The position numbers were made by a program, and so were the translations under genes. Below, in pieces: positions 60,902-64,000 of a DNA stretch of 64,000 nt. Within the stretch, counting starts at the first letter, position 1, and each line of letters starts with the position of its first letter. Origin of the DNA: Mangrovimicrobium sp048323675 (lineage in GTDB: Bacteria; Pseudomonadota; Gammaproteobacteria; Pseudomonadales; Halieaceae); NCBI RefSeq assembly GCF_048323675.1, contig NZ_JBLWFK010000002.1, positions 1,116,001-1,180,000 on the forward strand, in the 5' to 3' direction. Below the pieces are notes generated by a model. The model was not told where the DNA came from and searched no databases. It worked only from the letters and a program-made list of their open reading frames with translations.

Positions 60902-60941
60902 CCGGGCCTGCACTTCCGCACCAGCGTAAGCGCAGGCCCGG
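60902..60941. terminator. Strong hairpin between doxX and the LigB-type gene
   Basis: CCGGGCCTGC (60902-60911) and GCAGGCCCGG (60932-60941) form a perfect ten-base stem. No T-run follows, so it may attenuate or stabilise rather than terminate. Confidence 0.6.
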
Positions 60942-60974
60942 CTCCAACACGACCAGCCCAGGTAGACCGATACC

Positions 60975-61802
60975 ATGAACGATACACTGTCCCCCGCACC
61001 TGCCTGCACCCAGCCGACACTGTTCATTCCCCATGGCGCGGGCCCCTGCTTTTTCATGCAGTGGAACCCGCCCGCCACCTGGGACGGCATGGCGGGCTTT
61101 CTGCGCGGGCTCGCCGCCGCCCTGCCCAGCCGCCCCAGGGCCATCCTGATGGTCTCCGCACACTGGCTGGCCGCGGAGTTCAGGATCAGTGCCGGCCAGC
61201 AGCCCGGGCTGATCTACGATTACTACGGTTTCCCGGAACACACCTACCAGCTGGCCTACCCCGCCCCGGGCGAACCCGCGCTGGCCGGCCGGGTTGCACA
61301 GGCACTGGCGGAAGCCGGTTTTGACACCAGCCTGGACCACGAGAGGGGATTCGATCACGGCATGTTCATCCCCCTGAAGCTGATGTTTCCCGACGCCGAT
61401 ATCCCGGTCGTGCAGCTGTCGCTGCGCCAGGACCTGGACCCCGCCGCACACCTTGTCGTGGGCGCGGCCCTGGCCCCCCTGCGCGATGCCGGCGTGCTTA
61501 TCGTGGGCAGCGGGATGAGCTTCCACAACATGCGCGGCTACGGCGACCCGCGTTTTACCACGCCTTCACTGGTCTTCGACGAGTGGCTGACGGGAGCGGT
61601 GGAAGCGGCGCCCGCGGAGCGCGATCGGGCCCTCGCCGCCTGGGCGCGGGCGCCCCACGCACACGCCTGCCATCCGGCGGGCGCAGAGGAACACCTGATC
61701 CCCCTGCTGGTGGCCGCCGGCGCCGCGGCCCGGGACAGCGGTCGCAAGATCTACTCGGACAAGGTACTCGAAGTGCAGTTGTCGGCCTTCCGCTTCGGCT
61801 AA
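60975..61802 (+). CDS. LigB-family class III extradiol dioxygenase (DODA/YgiD-like)
   Basis: 275 residues. TLFIPHGAGPCFFM, LMVSAHWLAAEF, ERGFDHGMFIPLKLMFP and GSGMSFHNMRGYGD carry the four His of the metal site of YgiD/DODA-type enzymes, in the usual order. These zinc or iron enzymes open catecholic rings such as DOPA. The gene follows doxX by 88 bases, so LysR-DoxX-LigB is likely one regulon. Confidence 0.88.
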   Translation: MNDTLSPAPACTQPTLFIPHGAGPCFFMQWNPPATWDGMAGFLRGLAAALPSRPRAILMVSAHWLAAEFRISAGQQPGLIYDYYGFPEHTYQLAYPAPGEPALAGRVAQALAEAGFDTSLDHERGFDHGMFIPLKLMFPDADIPVVQLSLRQDLDPAAHLVVGAALAPLRDAGVLIVGSGMSFHNMRGYGDPRFTTPSLVFDEWLTGAVEAAPAERDRALAAWARAPHAHACHPAGAEEHLIPLLVAAGAAARDSGRKIYSDKVLEVQLSAFRFG

Positions 61803-61891
61803 CGGCGCGATCCTGCAAGCGTTGATGAGGGTGTGGCGGATTCAGCGGCGGCGCGCTACATTGATGCAGCGTACTGCCGAGACCCGCGCCC

Positions 61892-62944
61892 GTGAAGCAC
61901 CGCCTGGCCTGTCGTTTCCTGTTCCTGTTGCTGACCCCGCTGTTACAGGCGGCGGTGGTCCTGCAGTACCACCATATCAGCGACGACACCCCGGCCAGCA
62001 CCAGCACCTCGCCTGCGCGCTTTGCCATGCACCTCGACTACCTGCAGGATGCGCAATTCAACATCGTGCCGCTGCAGGAACTGGTGGACGCCCTGCGCGC
62101 GGGACAACCGCTGCCCGACCGGACGGCGGCAATCACCTTCGATGACGGCTATATCTCCATCTACGACACCGCGTGGCCGCTGCTGCGGGCCAGGGGCTGG
62201 CCGTTTACCGTATTCGTCAACACCGAACCCCACGACCAGAACCGTCCCCTCTACATGAGCTGGGAACAGCTCCGCGAACTGAAGGCGGCGGGCGCAACCA
62301 TCGCCAACCACGGCGTCAGCCACCCGCACCTGCTGGAACGCCAGTCCGGGGAGGACCAGGCCGCCTGGCTGGATCGCATCGGCGGCGAAATCACCGTCGC
62401 GCAGCAGCGTATCACCGCGGAAACCGGCGACAGCCCCAGATTGTTTGCCTATCCCTACGGCGAATATGACAAGGACGTGCTGGAGCTTGTCGCCTCGCTG
62501 GGCTACGCGGGTTTTGGTCAGCAGTCCGGCCCCCTGGCAGTGTTCAGCGACCTGCGTGTCCTGCCCCGGTTCCCCTTCGGCGGCTCCTTCGGCGACCGCC
62601 AGGATTTCGCGACCAAGGTAAACAGCCTGCCCATGCCCCTGGCGCCCGGCACGGAGCCTGTCCTTTTCCGCAACCCGGAGGGGCCGGCGCTCGACGACAT
62701 CGTCCTCGACGGCGATACTACCCGCCCGGTACTGCTGCTGCAGTTTGCACGGGCAGCGGATGCCGCGCGGGTCAACTGCTTTGTCTCCGGCCAGGGCGCA
62801 ACACCGGTACAGGTGGAAAAAGAACGCGTTCTCGTACAAGCTGTGCATCCCCTGCCACCTGGCCGGGCACGTTATAACTGTACCGCGGTCAGCGGGCAAA
62901 ACGGCCGCTTCTACTGGTACTCACAACCCTGGATCATCGATTAA
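61892..62944 (+). CDS. Exported polysaccharide deacetylase (NodB domain)
   Basis: 350 residues from a GTG. Signal peptide LACRFLFLLLTPLLQAA, then VVLQYHHISDDTPAS. AAITFDDGYISIYDTAWPLL has the catalytic Asp-Asp, and IANHGVSHPHL the metal-binding His pair (HxxxH); PRLFAYPYGEYDKDVLELV is the third NodB motif. It resembles PgaB-type deacetylases acting on N-acetylglucosamine polymers in the periplasm. Twelve bases separate its stop from the Bax-like gene. Confidence 0.9.
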   Translation: MKHRLACRFLFLLLTPLLQAAVVLQYHHISDDTPASTSTSPARFAMHLDYLQDAQFNIVPLQELVDALRAGQPLPDRTAAITFDDGYISIYDTAWPLLRARGWPFTVFVNTEPHDQNRPLYMSWEQLRELKAAGATIANHGVSHPHLLERQSGEDQAAWLDRIGGEITVAQQRITAETGDSPRLFAYPYGEYDKDVLELVASLGYAGFGQQSGPLAVFSDLRVLPRFPFGGSFGDRQDFATKVNSLPMPLAPGTEPVLFRNPEGPALDDIVLDGDTTRPVLLLQFARAADAARVNCFVSGQGATPVQVEKERVLVQAVHPLPPGRARYNCTAVSGQNGRFYWYSQPWIID

Positions 62945-62956
62945 GCACAGGACACC

Positions 62957-64000
62957 ATGAACCTGATACGCATGCAAAAACCGGCTTTTTTCCTTACCAC
63001 GGCAATCTCCATACTGCTGCTGTCGGCCTGTTCCAGGGAACCGGAACCCACCGCGAACAACACGCTGGAAGAGCCCGCCCAACAACAGGCGCAAGCGGCA
63101 ACCACTGCGCCGGCGCAAATCCCGGAAGTCGTTGTACTGTACGGCCAGAAAGAGCTGGTTCCCTGGCTGGAGGCGGAAAACTGGTGGGGCGAGATCGACC
63201 CCGAACAGCCGCTGACCGTGCCTCACATCATCATCACCGCCATCCACCCGTCCTGGAGCGAGTTTTCCGCAACGCTGCCAGTTCCGGTGAAGAAACAGCT
63301 GTTCTTCCGCCTGATGCTGCCACTGGTGATGCACGCCAACCACATGGCCACGACCTTCCGCGAGGGACTGCTGCAGGCGAAGAAAGAGTATGAGGCCGAT
63401 GGCAGCCTGTCTGCCGAGAGCCTGGCGCTGATCCAGCGCCTCGCTCCCCTGCTCCCCGGCATGGATATCGAAAGTGCCCAGGCCCTGCAGGCGGATCACG
63501 ATAAAATGGAAGAGTTCCTGGACGCCCTGCTCTACCGGATGGATACGGTGCCGGCAGGTCTCGCGCTGGGCCAGGCCGCCTACGAAAGCGGCTACGGCAC
63601 ATCCCGTTTCGCCACCCAGGGCAACTCCCTGTTCGGCCAGTGGACCTACAAGGGCGAGGGGATCAAACCGCGTGAGCAGCGTACCGCAAGCAAGGGCGAC
63701 TACCAGATCAAGGCCTTCGAATGGCCCTTCGACAGCGTGCGCGGGTATTTCATCAACCTGATGACGCACCCCGCCTACGAGGACTTCCGCAAGCTGCGCG
63801 CGGAAATGCGCGCCGCCGGCGAGCCCTTCGACTCAATGAAACTCGCCGACGGCCTGCTGCGCTATTCCGAACGCGGCGCCGAGTACGTCGAGTCGCTCAA
63901 GGGCATCATGCGGGTGAACAAGCTGTACGTTGCCGACAAGGCCGTGTTCCGCGACGAACCGCTGCGCTTCCTGCTCAGCGAGCAAAGCCCGGAAGATGTG
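62957..64000 (+). CDS. Bax-like glucosaminidase-domain lipoprotein (cut by window edge)
   Basis: From the ATG at 62957 the frame is open to the end of the window, 348 codons. ISILLLSACSRE is a lipobox, so a lipoprotein. After a Gln/Ala-rich linker, a domain with LALGQAAYESGYGTSRFATQ, SLFGQWTYKGEGIKP and FIKAFEWPF-like (QIKAFEWPFDSVRGYF) matches the Bax/mannosyl-glycoprotein endo-beta-N-acetylglucosaminidase (GH73-like) family; the Glu in AYES is the likely acid. It acts on peptidoglycan. It follows the deacetylase by 12 bases. Confidence 0.88.
   Translation, partial: MNLIRMQKPAFFLTTAISILLLSACSREPEPTANNTLEEPAQQQAQAATTAPAQIPEVVVLYGQKELVPWLEAENWWGEIDPEQPLTVPHIIITAIHPSWSEFSATLPVPVKKQLFFRLMLPLVMHANHMATTFREGLLQAKKEYEADGSLSAESLALIQRLAPLLPGMDIESAQALQADHDKMEEFLDALLYRMDTVPAGLALGQAAYESGYGTSRFATQGNSLFGQWTYKGEGIKPREQRTASKGDYQIKAFEWPFDSVRGYFINLMTHPAYEDFRKLRAEMRAAGEPFDSMKLADGLLRYSERGAEYVESLKGIMRVNKLYVADKAVFRDEPLRFLLSEQSPEDV

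Overview
The window is a high-GC gammaproteobacterial chromosome segment. The left end carries the classic gammaproteobacterial order accA-tilS-pyrG-kdsA-eno-ftsB-ispD-ispF-truD, all on the minus strand. That order, with a DUF1302/DUF1329/YCF48/RND cluster and a VPLPA-CTERM protein, suggests a marine gammaproteobacterium of the Halieaceae/Cellvibrionales type. The lineage is inferred from gene content, not measured.

Layout. (1) 1-8082: housekeeping operon for pseudouridine, isoprenoid, cell-division, glycolysis, KDO, CTP, tRNA-lysidine and fatty-acid precursor synthesis. (2) 8375-16110: a five-gene plus-strand operon with an outer-membrane DUF1302 barrel, a periplasmic DUF1329 protein, a YCF48-type beta-propeller, a 12-TM RND/MMPL exporter and an extended SDR. 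It looks like an uncharacterised envelope transport system. (3) 16164-18960: a VPLPA-CTERM exported protein, an MFS carrier and a periplasmic DsrE-like protein. (4) 19.0-40.5 kb: an accessory region, visibly richer in A+T, of unrelated small units on both strands: amidohydrolase/DUF3604, a CrtI-like oxidoreductase, VOC dioxygenase, globin, TPR protein, metal permease plus mini-thioredoxin, sulfotransferase, a methanethiol-oxidase cluster, EthD and GNAT. Two genes are clearly broken. Nearly every unit is separated from the next by a copy of one short palindromic repeat (left arm TAGGCGAAAGCGGCC, right arm CCGCTTCCACCTC), and every copy has the same orientation whatever the gene direction. This cassette-like layout is the most unusual thing in the window. 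(5) 41.0-64.0 kb: core-like sequence again. It holds a methyltransferase, DUF805 and DUF2339 membrane proteins, RluA, a TauD-type dioxygenase, a CueR-type regulator with its own recognisable promoter driving a Cys/His-rich permease, a class III aminotransferase, SDR, N-formylglutamate amidohydrolase-like protein, isoaspartyl methyltransferase, a RimK-TrkA_C fusion, an MFS-zinc-ribbon fusion, two tandem TIG-like exported paralogues, an aromatic-acid-type MFS carrier, LysR/DoxX/LigB, a polysaccharide deacetylase and a Bax-like lipoprotein cut by the window edge.

The best candidates for new biology are the directional repeat family that partitions the accessory island, the DUF1302-DUF1329-YCF48-RND-SDR operon, and the MFS carrier fused to two TFIIB-type zinc ribbons. 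No tRNA, rRNA, CRISPR array, integrase or intact transposase was seen.
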